The position numbers and the translations under genes are program-made. Positions 8,552-18,632 of a DNA stretch of 64,000 nucleotides are shown here, piece after piece. Source of the stretch: Rhodospirillaceae bacterium LM-1 (GTDB taxonomy: Bacteria > Pseudomonadota > Alphaproteobacteria > Rhodospirillales > WMHbin7); assembly GCA_902725215.1 (NCBI GenBank), contig CACUVI010000029.1, positions 184,455-248,454 of the forward strand. Reading direction: 5' to 3'. The notes below the pieces were generated by a model. That model made no database searches, was not told the DNA's origin, and saw nothing but the letters and a program-made list of their open reading frames with translations. The first letter of the stretch is position 1, and the number at the start of each line of letters is the position of its first letter.

Positions 8552-9412
8552 CTATCCACACCTCATGGCGGAGGTGGGAAATGTCAGCGGCCCAGGGGAT
8601 TCGTTTAAACTGAAATATGCCCAGTGATTCATCACCGAGAAACAATCAGAGGGGGTCTCCCGCTCGATTTCCGCCAGCGCCAAGGGGTTGTCCGCCATAT
8701 CCCCCTTCATCTCCCAATCGGCCGAGCGCAGATCGATGCGGTTGCGCCAGCAGAAATCGAGAATCGGAACAAATTGGTCAACCACCGTGTTCAGCCAGAA
8801 AAGATTCGTGCGGCTCGTTCGATCGCTATCGGCATAGTAAGAATCCATGCCTCTCCAAATCGTCTTGCCGCCATACTGGCGCGGCGCATCAGGATACAAG
8901 CGGTTGTCAGACACGTCATGACAGATAACGACATGCTCTTTCTGAGCTAAAAGAGGCATGATATGCGACAGAACTCGGTCTGCCACCACATAGCCATGGG
9001 CATCCCAAAGCAACAGAATGCGCTTTGCAGGCAGAATCAAATGCGTGAAATCGACTTCACAAATATCGATCAGATAGGTAGAAAGCGGGGCAAACCATGC
9101 CTCTCCGGTCAAGGGCAACAACCTTGGTCTGGTTAACCTGTCCCACTGATCGCTCAGACAAAAACTGAAAACCTTGGTCCCTGGCATGCGATGCGCCGCC
9201 AAGGTAAACAGCGTCGTCGAGTTACCCATACCGCGGCCCAGTTCGATGATCAGGTCGGGCTGAAATTCCAAAGCCACAGAATACCATGAACACCATTGCG
9301 CCAAACTAAGGTCGGTGGGCCACGCGACAGCTTGCGCCAAAGCGCGCAACGTGCCGGAATCCTCATTCACAACATGTCGTTGATTGTAATAAGCCCTAGC
9401 AGGAAGATGCAT
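8552..9412 (-). CDS. class I SAM-dependent methyltransferase-like protein
   Basis: The ATG at 9412 has GGGGGAG seven bases upstream and is chosen over the longer open frame. The product is 286 residues. LIIELGRGMGNSTTLFTLAA near residue 54 is a methyltransferase motif I. ILLLWDAHGYVVADRVL and HVVICHDVSDNRLYPD are the following strands, with aspartates suited to substrate or metal binding as in cephalosporin-hydroxylase/Methyltransf_24-like proteins. It sits between two paralogous radical SAM genes with a 1-bp gap upstream, so the three are likely one translation unit and may act on the same substrate. Confidence 0.65.
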   Translation of the reverse strand: MHLPARAYYNQRHVVNEDSGTLRALAQAVAWPTDLSLAQWCSWYSVALEFQPDLIIELGRGMGNSTTLFTLAAHRMPGTKVFSFCLSDQWDRLTRPRLLPLTGEAWFAPLSTYLIDICEVDFTHLILPAKRILLLWDAHGYVVADRVLSHIMPLLAQKEHVVICHDVSDNRLYPDAPRQYGGKTIWRGMDSYYADSDRTSRTNLFWLNTVVDQFVPILDFCWRNRIDLRSADWEMKGDMADNPLALAEIERETPSDCFSVMNHWAYFSLNESPGPLTFPTSAMRCG

Positions 9413-9413
9413 C

Positions 9414-10580
9414 CTACTCCCCCTTGTTGACATTGCATTGCATTGTCGGCGGCGCCTCGGGGAAGGGTGCAAAAAGTCTAGTGATCAGATCCAGCTTCAT
9501 CTTAATGAGAATATCCGCCGAACTGAACCATTCCTTTTCGTTCAACACCCTAATCGCCGCATCAAGCCGTTGGCGCCAATCAGGAACTTCAGCCAACAGG
9601 TCTGGAAAGGCAAAGACGTTTTCCTTGAAATAGGTTTCTTCAATTCCGGAAAAATTCATGAAATCCACAAAGTTGGGAGGAATGTCGTGTTCGACGTGCC
9701 AGCGAGCCAATTCGTCGATGGTTGACAGGCTGCTTTTCATGACGATATTGGCTGTGCCAATGGTCCAGTCAAGATTTCTACTGGCCGCCATTTCCTTAAA
9801 AGACAAAATATTCCGTTCGACCCGACTCCAACTTGAACCTGCCCGGATATGTTCATAAGTTGCGCCAATGCCATCCAAACTGACGCAAACATTCAAATTG
9901 GACTTTGCCGACAACTCATCAAGAAATTTATCTAGATTCAATCCATTGGTAAACAGATCAAGCCTCACCTGTGCGAAATCGTCATCGCTCACGATGGCGC
10001 GGATAAACTTGATCGCCTCAGGCAGAATTAACGGCTCGCCGCCGATGACGGAAATCGTTTCCGTCTTCACCATATGCGGCTTCCAGGCCAGCAGCCGTTC
10101 AGCATTCAACGTCTGATGACTGGGACGCTCAGGCGTTTGGCAGCACATGATGCAGTTGATATTACATGATACGCCAAAATTGAAATAAAAGCGCAGCGGC
10201 ACATGGTCTACAACCAATTTTCCCGCAGTGAAATTAGCCATGGCGCGTTCACGATTTTCGCGTTGCGCCGGGGAAAGCACCTGGGTTCGCGCCACAAGAA
10301 AGTGCTGACGCATTTCTTCATGCGAACGATATTTGTACATGACGCAGCCCTTGCAGCCGCTGTCGTCTGGAATGCGGCCCACCACTTCGGCACGCACCTT
10401 GCGCAAGAAGTCGCCATTCCAATAACTGAACAGGTCGGGCCAACGATCCAGATCCAACCTTGAGGCGGGGCCATTGTAATAACAGCAACAAGCCACGCGC
10501 CCATTGTACATGGTGTTGAGTTCATACCATGGCTCGTAGCACTGGGGCAGGTTATCGGTTGAATTGGAATTCTCGGTCAT
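9414..10580 (-). CDS. radical SAM protein with N-terminal SPASM-like cysteines (paralogue)
   Basis: The 388-residue product starts at the ATG at 10580; a GTG at 10607 would add nine residues and neither has a strong ribosome site. SCNINCIMCCQ (Cys 139, 143, 146) is the CX3CX2C radical SAM motif and SVIGGEPLILPE is the GGE motif. As in the paralogue at 7447, the auxiliary cysteines precede the core: PWYELNTMYNGRVACCCYYNG holds Cys 31-33, SYWNGDFLRKVRAE follows, and GCKGC holds Cys 76 and 79. The two paralogues are similar along their whole length, suggesting duplication and two related steps on one pathway. Confidence 0.8.
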   Translation of the reverse strand: MTENSNSTDNLPQCYEPWYELNTMYNGRVACCCYYNGPASRLDLDRWPDLFSYWNGDFLRKVRAEVVGRIPDDSGCKGCVMYKYRSHEEMRQHFLVARTQVLSPAQRENRERAMANFTAGKLVVDHVPLRFYFNFGVSCNINCIMCCQTPERPSHQTLNAERLLAWKPHMVKTETISVIGGEPLILPEAIKFIRAIVSDDDFAQVRLDLFTNGLNLDKFLDELSAKSNLNVCVSLDGIGATYEHIRAGSSWSRVERNILSFKEMAASRNLDWTIGTANIVMKSSLSTIDELARWHVEHDIPPNFVDFMNFSGIEETYFKENVFAFPDLLAEVPDWRQRLDAAIRVLNEKEWFSSADILIKMKLDLITRLFAPFPEAPPTMQCNVNKGE

Positions 10581-10610
10581 TGTCCAGCCCGGTGGCGTCT
10601 GGCGCACAGT

Positions 10611-11441
10611 TTAGCACAGGGACGACCAAATCCTAAGCGCCTGCTGCGTTTGGGCCACATCATGCACGCGCAGTATTTGCGCCCCCTGGGAAGCCCCCCA
10701 CAGGGCCGCCGCCAAAGATCCCGGCAAGCGCTCTTGCGACGGAATTCCCCCGCAAAGTTTGGCGATAAAGCTCTTGCGCGAGGCGCCCAGCAAAACGGGA
10801 CAGCCGATCTCATGAAATTTGCCCAGCCCCTTCAACAGCGCCAGATTGTGCTCAAGCGTCTTCCCGAAACCTATTCCAGGGTCGATGGCGATCTTTTCGC
10901 GGTGGATGCCTTCCGATTCGCACAAAGCCACGCGGGCGGCCAGCCAATCATAAACTTCGGCCAAGCAATCGTCGTAATGCGGCTCGGCCTGCATGGTGCC
11001 GGGTTCGCCCTGCATATGCATGATCACCGCAAAAGCGCCGGATTCGCGAACGATGCGCCGGGCTTCCGGGTCGCCAAGGCCAGTAATGTCATTGATGATC
11101 CTGGCTCCGGCCTTGATGGCGGCCACCATCACGGCTGGGTGGCGCGTATCGATGGAAACCAAGGCGCCGCGCCCGGCCAGGGCGCGCACGACAGGAACCA
11201 CCCGCTCCTTCTCGACACTTTCCAAAACCTGGGCAGCACCTGGCCTTGTCGATTCGCCCCCAACATCCAGAATGGCCGCACCTTCTTCAAGCAGTCGGCG
11301 CCCATGGGTCACCGCCAACTCGGCAAGCGCATACTGACCGCCATCGTGGAAACTGTCCGGCGTGACGTTGACGATGCCCATAAGAAGCGGGCGTCCCAAT
11401 GGAACGCCCGCAAAGCTGGAAAGCGACACGGATCGCGCCAT
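10611..11441 (-). CDS. folP: dihydropteroate synthase
   Basis: FolP condenses 6-hydroxymethyl-dihydropterin pyrophosphate with p-aminobenzoate in folate synthesis. The 276-residue length is normal. GIVNVTPDSFHDGG near residue 22 and IDPGIGFGKT near residue 187 are the pterin-binding signatures, and LLGASRKSFI is the p-aminobenzoate/pyrophosphate-binding segment. IDTRHPAVM and DITGLGDPEARR are the other TIM-barrel loops. Its ATG overlaps the ftsH stop (TGATG), so it is likely translated with ftsH, an arrangement widespread in proteobacteria. Confidence 0.95.
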   Translation of the reverse strand: MARSVSLSSFAGVPLGRPLLMGIVNVTPDSFHDGGQYALAELAVTHGRRLLEEGAAILDVGGESTRPGAAQVLESVEKERVVPVVRALAGRGALVSIDTRHPAVMVAAIKAGARIINDITGLGDPEARRIVRESGAFAVIMHMQGEPGTMQAEPHYDDCLAEVYDWLAARVALCESEGIHREKIAIDPGIGFGKTLEHNLALLKGLGKFHEIGCPVLLGASRKSFIAKLCGGIPSQERLPGSLAAALWGASQGAQILRVHDVAQTQQALRIWSSLC

Positions 11442-13381
11442 CAGGCGCCGGGCTGCGGTTCCGGCCCCGCCCCTGGCTCAAGCCCTGGTCCGCCGGTCTT
11501 GGGCTTGGCCGTGGTAGGCACGCTGGAACGCCGTCCCGCTCCCTCGCCCGGCTTGATGTCGTTGGGATCGGGGCGGTGAATCTCTTCGCCCGCCAACAGC
11601 CCCTTCACCTCGTCGCCGGAAAGCGTTTCGTATTCCAGCAACGCCTTGGACAGTTTGTGCAGATCGTCCAGATGTTCGGTCAGAATGCGCGTGGCCGTGC
11701 TCTCGCCTTCTTCGATCAGCTTGCGCACCTCTTCGTCGATCACCTGCGCCGTCGCTTCCGAGACGTTCTGGGTTTGGGTCACCGAATGGCCCAGGAAAAT
11801 TTCCTGTTCGTTGGCGTTGTAACGGATCGGCCCCAGCTTGTCGCTCATGCCGAATTCCGTCACCATGGCCCGAGCCAAGCGCGTGGCCTGCATGATGTCG
11901 TTGCCTGCGCCGGTCGTGACCTTTTCGGGGCCGAAAACCAGTTCCTCGGCCACGCGTCCGCCAAAGGTCATGGCGATGCGCGACTTGAATTCGATCTTGG
12001 AATGGCTAAGCCGGTCGCGCTCGGGCAGGCTCATCGTCACGCCCAGCGCCCGGCCTCGGGGTATGATGGTCACCTTGTGCAGGGGATCGCATTCCGGCAG
12101 GAAAATATTGACCAGGGCATGCCCTGCCTCGTGATAGGCGGTCAGTTCCTTTTCCTTCTCGGTCATCACCATCGAGCGGCGCTCGGCGCCCATCATCACC
12201 TTGTCCTTGGCGTCTTCCATTTCGCTCATGGTGACGACACGCTTGCCGCGACGCGCCGCCAGCAAGGCCGCCTCATTGACCAGATTGGCCAGATCGGCGC
12301 CCGAAAAACCGGGCGTTCCACGGGCAATCACGCGCGCTTCCACATCGGGAGCCAGCGGAACCTTCTTCATATGCACTTTCAGAATCTGCTCGCGGCCCAG
12401 AATGTCGGGATTGGGCACCACGACCTGACGATCAAAGCGACCGGGACGCAATAGCGCCGGGTCCAGAACGTCAGGACGGTTGGTGGCCGCGATCAGGATC
12501 ACGCCTTCATTGGCGTCGAAACCATCCATCTCGACCAGCAACTGGTTCAACGTCTGCTCGCGCTCATCATTGCCGCCGCCCAGGCCCGCGCCGCGATGGC
12601 GTCCGACCGCATCGATTTCGTCAATGAAGATGATGCAAGGCGCGTTCTTCTTTCCCTGCTCAAACATGTCGCGCACGCGAGAAGCGCCAACGCCTACGAA
12701 CATTTCAACGAAGTCGGAACCCGAGATGGTGAAGAAAGGCACGTTGGCTTCGCCTGCAATGGCGCGCGCCAGCAGCGTCTTGCCCGTGCCGGGGGGACCA
12801 ACCAACAAAACGCCCTTGGGAATCCTGCCGCCCAACCGGGTGAATTTCTGCGGATCCTTCAGGAATTCGACGATTTCTTGCAATTCCTGCTTGGCTTCCT
12901 CGATGCCCGCCACGTCTTCGAAGGTCACGCGACCACTCTTTTCGGTCAACAGCCGGGCCTTGGACTTGCCGAAACCCATCGCCTTGCCGCTGCCTGCCTG
13001 CATCTGGCGCATGAAGAAAATCCAGAAACCGATCAGCAGCAGTGCCGGGAACCAGGAAATCAGCACGCCCCAGAAGGTGGGGGCGTTTTCGTCGGAAGGG
13101 GCCGCCGTGATGCGCACGCCGCTGTCCCTCAGCTTGGCGACCAAGCTGGGATCGTCGGGGGCATAGGTGTTGAAGGTGCGGCCATCGGCCAAACGGCCGC
13201 TGATCGACTTGCCTTGAATCAGCACTTCCTTGACCTGATTGCCATCGACCTCGGCCATAAAGTCCGAGAAGGGGAGCGTGTTGAATCCCGCCTTGTGGGT
13301 GGGGGCCTGAAACATGTTGAACAGCATGACCAGGACAAGTGCGACAACCAGCCACAGGGCGATGTTTTTGCTGAAGTTCAA
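11441..13381 (-). CDS. ftsH: ATP-dependent zinc metalloprotease FtsH
   Basis: This membrane-anchored AAA+ protease removes misassembled membrane proteins and regulators. The 646 residues contain an N-terminal membrane helix (about 8-25), a periplasmic domain, a second helix (about 108-128), Walker A GPPGTGKT, Walker B IIFIDEID, the second-region-of-homology motif [21 protein letters not shown], and the zinc site AYHEAGHAL. The C-terminus is Pro/Gly-rich. It lies between tilS and folP in the usual order. Confidence 0.97.
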   Translation of the reverse strand: MNFSKNIALWLVVALVLVMLFNMFQAPTHKAGFNTLPFSDFMAEVDGNQVKEVLIQGKSISGRLADGRTFNTYAPDDPSLVAKLRDSGVRITAAPSDENAPTFWGVLISWFPALLLIGFWIFFMRQMQAGSGKAMGFGKSKARLLTEKSGRVTFEDVAGIEEAKQELQEIVEFLKDPQKFTRLGGRIPKGVLLVGPPGTGKTLLARAIAGEANVPFFTISGSDFVEMFVGVGASRVRDMFEQGKKNAPCIIFIDEIDAVGRHRGAGLGGGNDEREQTLNQLLVEMDGFDANEGVILIAATNRPDVLDPALLRPGRFDRQVVVPNPDILGREQILKVHMKKVPLAPDVEARVIARGTPGFSGADLANLVNEAALLAARRGKRVVTMSEMEDAKDKVMMGAERRSMVMTEKEKELTAYHEAGHALVNIFLPECDPLHKVTIIPRGRALGVTMSLPERDRLSHSKIEFKSRIAMTFGGRVAEELVFGPEKVTTGAGNDIMQATRLARAMVTEFGMSDKLGPIRYNANEQEIFLGHSVTQTQNVSEATAQVIDEEVRKLIEEGESTATRILTEHLDDLHKLSKALLEYETLSGDEVKGLLAGEEIHRPDPNDIKPGEGAGRRSSVPTTAKPKTGGPGLEPGAGPEPQPGA

Positions 13382-13456
13382 GGAAGGAACCCTTTGAAAG
13401 ACGAAAACCGGCCAACCACATGGCCAGCCATTACCAAGAGATAGTCAACCGACGCC

Positions 13457-14779
13457 CTATGACAAGAGCAGACTTGATCCCGTAAGCGCCCGCCTAGGCA
13501 GAAAGATCAATTCCGTCAAAGGTTCAAGGCTTCGATTGCTTCGTTTATACCCTAGTCCAGGAAGCGCGGAAACACCTCTTGCATCGCGAATGGCAGGTAA
13601 GCTGGCCCAGGCCGGGAACGGAACCCCAGCGTTCGTCTTAAGCTCCGGGGCCAAACGGGCCAATTGCTGGGCCCCCTGGCTTCCCAGCGCCCCCAGTGTC
13701 AGCCCCCGCCCCTTGCCTACCGAGCAACGAAATTGGTAACGCCCGTCCCAAAGGCCGCCCTGACCAGAGACAAGGCGAAGGGGGGCTTGGCAGGCCTGCG
13801 CCTCGCGGGTCACAAGAATGCGTCCCTGGTGGCGCAGCAGGCGGCAGCCGCCCAGGGTCGCCCCGCGCCAGGACTTGTCGGCCATGGCTAGGCAAAGTTT
13901 CTCGACCTGATGGGCGGCGGGCAGATAGCCCTCTCCCCCCAGGCAAGCCAACAGGCGGGCCAAGGACCATCGCTGAGGCTCCAAAGGCTCGTCCAGAAAG
14001 GCTGGCTCGAGCCAAGCATAGCCGGCAACGGCCAGTGAAACATGTTTCGCCAGAAGGATGGCGGCTTCGTCTTCCAGATATCGTTTCAAGCGCTGAAATT
14101 TGTCAGCGCTGGCCGCCAGGGCTTGCGCCGACAGCCCGATCCTGGCCAATTGCGGCAAGGATTGGCGCACGCGCACGCGTTCGAAACTTGGATTGTCGTT
14201 GCTGGGATCGGAAATCCAATCTTGGTCCCGGCTTTCCAGATAGTCCTTCAATGACTGGCGCGTCGCCCCCAGCAAGGGGCGCAGCAAGCGGACATGCCTT
14301 GCATAGGCCAGGGGCGACATTGCCGCCATTCCTTCGGCGCCACTGCCTCGCGCCAAGCGCATGAGACAGGTTTCCGCCTGATCTTCCATTTGATGGGCCA
14401 AAAGCAGGTGCAGAATGCCCATTTTTTCGCATTCGTCTTCCAGCAGGGCGTAGCGGGCGTTTCTGGCCGCCGCCATACGCCCATTGGCTGGCTTCTCGCC
14501 CTGCCAAGTCAGTATCCGCGTGGAAACGCCCTGCCGCTTCAGCCAACGCTTCACCTGCATGGCTTCACTGCGCGAATCGGGGCGCAAGGCATGATCGACA
14601 ATCAGCGCCGTCACCCACCCGTCACGCGCTCGCGCCCATTCCTGTGTCAGCAGCGTCAAGGCCAGACTGTCGGAACCGCCGGAAACCGCCACGGCAAGAT
14701 GAGGCCGGGACTCGAAGGGTCCCAGTCGCTGCATGCGTTGGCCAAAGGAGCTAACGTCGATCATTCCAGCATTCGGCAT
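13457..14779 (-). CDS. tilS: tRNA(Ile)-lysidine synthase
   Basis: TilS puts lysidine on C34 of the CAU-anticodon tRNA(Ile), converting it from Met to Ile decoding. The 440-residue product has the PP-loop VAVSGGSDSLALTLL near residue 30, the partner motif VDHALRPDSRSEA, HQMEDQAETCLMRLARGSG, and SDPSNDNPSFERVRVR. The C-terminal half is weakly conserved, as is usual for the family. It lies upstream of ftsH, as in many proteobacteria. Confidence 0.93.
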   Translation of the reverse strand: MPNAGMIDVSSFGQRMQRLGPFESRPHLAVAVSGGSDSLALTLLTQEWARARDGWVTALIVDHALRPDSRSEAMQVKRWLKRQGVSTRILTWQGEKPANGRMAAARNARYALLEDECEKMGILHLLLAHQMEDQAETCLMRLARGSGAEGMAAMSPLAYARHVRLLRPLLGATRQSLKDYLESRDQDWISDPSNDNPSFERVRVRQSLPQLARIGLSAQALAASADKFQRLKRYLEDEAAILLAKHVSLAVAGYAWLEPAFLDEPLEPQRWSLARLLACLGGEGYLPAAHQVEKLCLAMADKSWRGATLGGCRLLRHQGRILVTREAQACQAPLRLVSGQGGLWDGRYQFRCSVGKGRGLTLGALGSQGAQQLARLAPELKTNAGVPFPAWASLPAIRDARGVSALPGLGYKRSNRSLEPLTELIFLPRRALTGSSLLLS

Positions 14780-14829
14780 TCGGCATTCAGCAAGAAAAAA
14801 CCGAAAAGTAACGGCGGAAAGTCGCTTGC

Positions 14830-15831
14830 CTACTTGCAGTTCAGGCGCTGCATTTCCGAAGCGGCCTTGCGCTTGGCCGCATCGGCGCCAGAGACCGACT
14901 TGAATTCCTTCTCCAGCCGGGCATAGCTGGCGCAGGCTTCCTTTTTCTGGCCCAACTGGTCAAGCGACAGACCAAGTTTCAACAGATTGTCGGAAGCCTT
15001 GGGGCTTTTGGGATATTTAAGATAGCCCTCGGCGAAGGCGGCGGCGGCTTTTTGGTGATCGCCACGCACATAGAAGGATTCGCCCAGCCAATATTGGGCG
15101 TTTCCTGCCAAGGCATCGTTGGGATGGGCCTGGACGAAAGCGGCAAAAGCCTTCTCGGCCGCTTCGTAATTGCCGCCCTTTAACAGCGCATAGGCTCTGT
15201 CATACTGTTCCTGCGCATTGCCGGAAGCGGCGCTGGTGGGCGCTTGGCCTGCTGGCGGCGGCGGCTTGGCGGCCTGTGAGGCTTGCAACGTGCCGCTTTT
15301 GCCGCCATCGGCGCCTGCGGGCGGCTTCAGAACGATGGTTTCCTCGCCCGGTTTGGCTTGCGAATTCTGCATCAGTTCGGGCGGCGGATTGTGCTGAGGC
15401 ACGGGACCTGCCTGCGGCCCCTGGGCCGCCGTCTGCGCCGCATTCAGTTTCTGCTCAATCTCGGAAAAGCGCAGATCGTTGTCCTTGCCCATGCGTTCGA
15501 CGCGCTGGCTGGTCTGCGTCTGGGCATGGCCCAATTCCTCGAACTTGCCGGTCAGGCGGCGCATCTCGCCTTCGATGCGATCCAAACGCTCCTGGATGGT
15601 GACGATGGCGTCGCTGGAATCGCCCACCACGGGTGCCGCCTGGGACGACGAAGACGATCCACCGCCACCGCGATAAACCTGACGCTGCAAGGTGGTCATT
15701 TCCCGCTCGACCCGGTCCAGGCGATCCAGAAGCGGACGCACATCCGACTGAGCGCGTGCAGGCTCGACAGCCAGCGCCAGCGTCACCAAGGAAGCGACAA
15801 CAATCGAAACGGATAGAACGCGCAAAGACAT
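14830..15831 (-). CDS. cpoB: Tol-Pal system protein CpoB (YbgF)
   Basis: CpoB is a periplasmic protein that links outer-membrane constriction by Tol-Pal with septal peptidoglycan synthesis. The ATG at 15831 with an upstream GAGGG-type site gives a 333-residue precursor with a signal peptide ending near AVEPARAQ. Residues about 25-150 form coiled coils, then comes a Pro/Ala/Gln-rich linker, then TPR repeats with the family signature YDRAYALLKGGNYEAAEKAF and AQYWLGESFYVRGDHQKAA. The last residues (KRKAASEMQRLNCK) are typical. It is the last gene of the tol-pal group. Confidence 0.92.
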   Translation of the reverse strand: MSLRVLSVSIVVASLVTLALAVEPARAQSDVRPLLDRLDRVEREMTTLQRQVYRGGGGSSSSSQAAPVVGDSSDAIVTIQERLDRIEGEMRRLTGKFEELGHAQTQTSQRVERMGKDNDLRFSEIEQKLNAAQTAAQGPQAGPVPQHNPPPELMQNSQAKPGEETIVLKPPAGADGGKSGTLQASQAAKPPPPAGQAPTSAASGNAQEQYDRAYALLKGGNYEAAEKAFAAFVQAHPNDALAGNAQYWLGESFYVRGDHQKAAAAFAEGYLKYPKSPKASDNLLKLGLSLDQLGQKKEACASYARLEKEFKSVSGADAAKRKAASEMQRLNCK

Positions 15832-15865
15832 GCCTTCAATTCCCTCAAGCGGCAAGGCCGGAAAA

Positions 15866-15894
15866 GAACTCTCCGGCCAGAGGCCGAAGAGTTC
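15866..15894 (-). terminator. hairpin between pal and cpoB
   Basis: GAACTCT and AGAGTTC form a 7-bp stem with a second inner GGCC/GGCC stem around an AGA loop. There is no T-run, so this could be a weak terminator or an mRNA-processing/stability hairpin rather than a full stop between pal and cpoB. Confidence 0.4.
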
Positions 15895-15927
15895 CTTCGC
15901 CGATTCGGTCGATTCGCAAAGCGCCGA

Positions 15928-16443
15928 TTACTCGACGATTGTCATGGCGCGACGATTCTGGCTCCAGGTGTCTTCCGAAGCACCCAACGCCACCGGACGC
16001 TCCTTGCCGAACGACACCATGCGCAGACGAGCGGCGGCAACGCCACGCGCCTTCAGAAACTCGATCACGGCCTTGGCGCGGCGTTCACCAAGCGCAAAGT
16101 TGTATTCGCGCGTGCCGCGTTCGTCGCAATGCCCCTCGATCACGGCGCGCACGCTGGGATTGCGGCCCAACCAAGCGGCCTGACGGGTCAGCGTGGCCTG
16201 CGCATCGGCGGTCAGTTCGGAACGATCCGTCTCGAAAAAGACGCGGTCGGCAACGCCTTCCTGCGCGAAGGGATTGCTCCCCGTGCCAACGCCGCTAGGA
16301 GCCATGCCCGACGTAACGCCGGTGCCGCCTCCCATTCCCGTGCCGGACCCCTTGGCATCGCTGCCGATTTCAGGATCGGACGAACAGGCGGCCAAAGCCA
16401 GCGCGGCTCCAAGAACAACGGCGAAAGACGATAAGCGTTTCAT
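15928..16443 (-). CDS. pal: peptidoglycan-associated lipoprotein Pal, first copy
   Basis: Pal anchors the outer membrane to peptidoglycan and partners TolB and TolA. The ATG at 16443 has GGAGAAGGGG upstream and gives 171 residues. The signal peptide ends in the lipobox LAAC. After a Gly-rich linker the OmpA C-terminal domain runs from about residue 60: RVFFETDRSELTADAQATL, EGHCDERGTREYNFALGERRA with the Asp/Arg pair that binds diaminopimelate, and the end VSFGKERP...QNRRAMTIVE. A second, similar gene lies directly upstream at 16676. Confidence 0.93.
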   Translation of the reverse strand: MKRLSSFAVVLGAALALAACSSDPEIGSDAKGSGTGMGGGTGVTSGMAPSGVGTGSNPFAQEGVADRVFFETDRSELTADAQATLTRQAAWLGRNPSVRAVIEGHCDERGTREYNFALGERRAKAVIEFLKARGVAAARLRMVSFGKERPVALGASEDTWSQNRRAMTIVE

Positions 16444-16597
16444 AGGGATTCCCCTTCTCCTAAAGGCGGCGCCTGGAAGCCGGTTCGGCTTATGGCGCCT
16501 GGTTGTCACAAGAATACGCGGTAACTTGCGGATCCTGCCAAAGCATCATAGCCCAAATTGGGCTGAAATACGGTCATTTCAAGGCACAAATACTTAA

Positions 16598-16640
16598 TGC
16601 CCAGCCTGTCTCTGGAAATCCAGAGACAGAGCCAGGCATC
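16598..16640 (-). terminator. long hairpin between the two pal genes
   Basis: CTGTCTCTGG and CCAGAGACAG form a perfect 10-bp stem around ATTT (minus-strand reading). With one bulged T and two G-U pairs the stem extends to about 19 bp (GATGCC side against GGGCAT side). An A/T-rich stretch follows (ATTAAGTATTTG) but no clean U-tract. It could attenuate transcription or protect the upstream pal mRNA, giving the two pal genes different levels. Confidence 0.55.
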
Positions 16641-16675
16641 TTAAGCAAATTACCCGAAGGTGAGTTGGTCGAGAT

Positions 16676-17149
16676 TTACTCGACCACCGTCACGCCACGG
16701 CGATTCTGGGCCCACGAAGCATCGTTCGAGCCGAGAACGGCAGGGCGCTCCTTACCATAGGAGACCATGCGCACGCGGGCAGCGGCAACACCCTTGGCCT
16801 TCAGATACTCGACGACCGACTTGGCGCGACGCTCACCCAGACCGAAGTTGTATTCGCGGGTGCCGCGCTCATCGCAATGGCCTTCGACCAGCGCCTTGGC
16901 GTTGGGATATTTCTTCAGCCACTCGACCTGCTTGTCCAGCTGGGCCTTGGCATCGGCGCGCAGATCCGACTTGTCATAGTCGAAGAATACGCGATCGCCG
17001 ACATTGGCGATGAAATCTTCCTTGGAACCAGGAGCAGCCTGCTTCACCTGGGTACCTTTGCCGGCATCCGAACCAGTGGTGGTGGGGGCCGTTTCGCAGG
17101 CGGTCAGAATAGCAAGAGCCGCAAACAGGCTCAGAACACGCAGCTTCAT
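16676..17149 (-). CDS. pal: peptidoglycan-associated lipoprotein Pal, second copy
   Basis: The 157-residue product has a signal peptide with lipobox LTAC (MKLRVLSLFAALAILTAC), a short Thr/Gly linker, and the OmpA-like domain: RVFFDYDKSDLRADAKAQL, EGHCDERGTREYNFGLGERRA and QNRRGVTVVE. It is strongly similar to the copy at 15928 across the OmpA domain but has a shorter linker. Placed directly after tolB, it is in the position of the canonical pal. Two tandem pal genes suggest duplication with different expression or different spans across the periplasm. Confidence 0.93.
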   Translation of the reverse strand: MKLRVLSLFAALAILTACETAPTTTGSDAGKGTQVKQAAPGSKEDFIANVGDRVFFDYDKSDLRADAKAQLDKQVEWLKKYPNAKALVEGHCDERGTREYNFGLGERRAKSVVEYLKAKGVAAARVRMVSYGKERPAVLGSNDASWAQNRRGVTVVE

Positions 17150-17318
17150 TTTTTTTACCCCTCAGCGGATACGGGATTGATTGACATGGATCAATTGATA
17201 CGTAGAGGCTACGCCCGATGGGGCGGAACCCGTAGGGAGTAAAAAACGATATTGCACTGCGATTGTCAACCGCATTTTTCCAAAATCCTTGCAACAGCAA
17301 CACACTGTTGCAAAGTTG

Positions 17319-18632
17319 CTACGGTATGAGCGGCGACCAAGCCGGGTCCGAAGCGTCCATCGGGGTAACGACTTGGCGTTCATTATAGCCGGTCAGATCG
17401 ATCGAATAGAGCTTGAAGCTGTCGCTGCCCGCTTTTCCCCGCGTTTGCGACTGGCGGAAGAACATAAGAACGCGGCCATTGGGCGCCCAAGTCGGCGCTT
17501 CGACCAGATAGCCTTCGGTCAGCAGGCGCTCTCCCGATCCATCGGGACGCATGACGCCGATATAGAATGTGCCGCCCTTCATTTTGGTGAAGGCGATCAG
17601 ATCGCCGCGCGGCGACCAGACCGGCGTGCCGTAGCGCCCATCGCCAAAGGAAATGCGGCGCGCATTTGATCCGTCGGAATTCATGACGTAAAGCTGCTGC
17701 GTGCCGCCGCGATCCGAGTTGAAGGTGATCTGCGACCCATCGGGCGAATAGCTGGGCGAGGTGTCGATGGACGGATGATCCGTCAGGCGCTGCGACCTGC
17801 GCGTGCGCAAATCCATTTCGTAGATTTCAGAATTTCCATCGACGGAAACAGACATGATCACCTTGTTGCCATCGCTTGAAAAGCGGGGCGCGTAGGTCAT
17901 GCCCGGGAAATCGCCCACCACTTCGCGACGACCGGTATCGATATTCAGGATGTAGACCCTGGGCGTGTTGCGATAGAAGGACAGATAGGTGATTTCACGC
18001 AGATTGGGCGCAAAGCGCGGCGTCACCACCAGATCTGAACCGTCTGTCAGGAACTTATGGTTCTCGCCATCCTGATCCATGATGGCTAGGCGCTTGACGC
18101 GCCGCGTCATGGGACCCGATTCGGCAACGTAAACGATCTGCGTATCAAAGTATCCGTCTTCGCCGGTCAGACGCTTGTAGATGGCGTCGGCAACGATATG
18201 GGCGACGCGGCGCCAGTTGGTGGGCGACGTGAAGTAGGCCTGGCCGATCATCTGCTGTTCGGCATAAACGTCCCACAGGCGAAATTCAGTGCGCAACCGC
18301 CCGTCGGGCTGCACCTCGACCCGGCCCTGGACCAGGGCCTGGGCATTGATCTGGCGCCAATCGCCGAAACGGGGCTGCACGGCCAGCGACTCGGCCGATT
18401 GGATGAAGGCGCGTTTGTCGATGGGCTTGAAAAGGCCGGAACGTTCCAGATCGGCGGCGATGACGCGGCTGATATCCAGGCCCAGTTGCCCTTCATTGCC
18501 TTTGGCGCCTTGGAAGTCGGCGATGGCGACTGGCAAAGGCTTCACATTGCCCTGCGTGATGTCGATGCGCACCTCGGCCATGGCCGGCGCGGCGAATAAC
18601 ATCAATCCCATGATCAACAGCTTGCGGAGCAT
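17319..18632 (-). CDS. tolB: Tol-Pal system beta-propeller protein TolB
   Basis: TolB is a periplasmic protein that binds Pal and exchanges with TolA. The 437 residues start with a signal peptide ([19 protein letters not shown]), then an N-terminal alpha/beta domain ending near residue 150, then a six-bladed propeller seen as WD40-like repeats such as [22 protein letters not shown] and [20 protein letters not shown]. The length and position between tolA and pal are standard. Confidence 0.96.
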   Translation of the reverse strand: MLRKLLIMGLMLFAAPAMAEVRIDITQGNVKPLPVAIADFQGAKGNEGQLGLDISRVIAADLERSGLFKPIDKRAFIQSAESLAVQPRFGDWRQINAQALVQGRVEVQPDGRLRTEFRLWDVYAEQQMIGQAYFTSPTNWRRVAHIVADAIYKRLTGEDGYFDTQIVYVAESGPMTRRVKRLAIMDQDGENHKFLTDGSDLVVTPRFAPNLREITYLSFYRNTPRVYILNIDTGRREVVGDFPGMTYAPRFSSDGNKVIMSVSVDGNSEIYEMDLRTRRSQRLTDHPSIDTSPSYSPDGSQITFNSDRGGTQQLYVMNSDGSNARRISFGDGRYGTPVWSPRGDLIAFTKMKGGTFYIGVMRPDGSGERLLTEGYLVEAPTWAPNGRVLMFFRQSQTRGKAGSDSFKLYSIDLTGYNERQVVTPMDASDPAWSPLIP

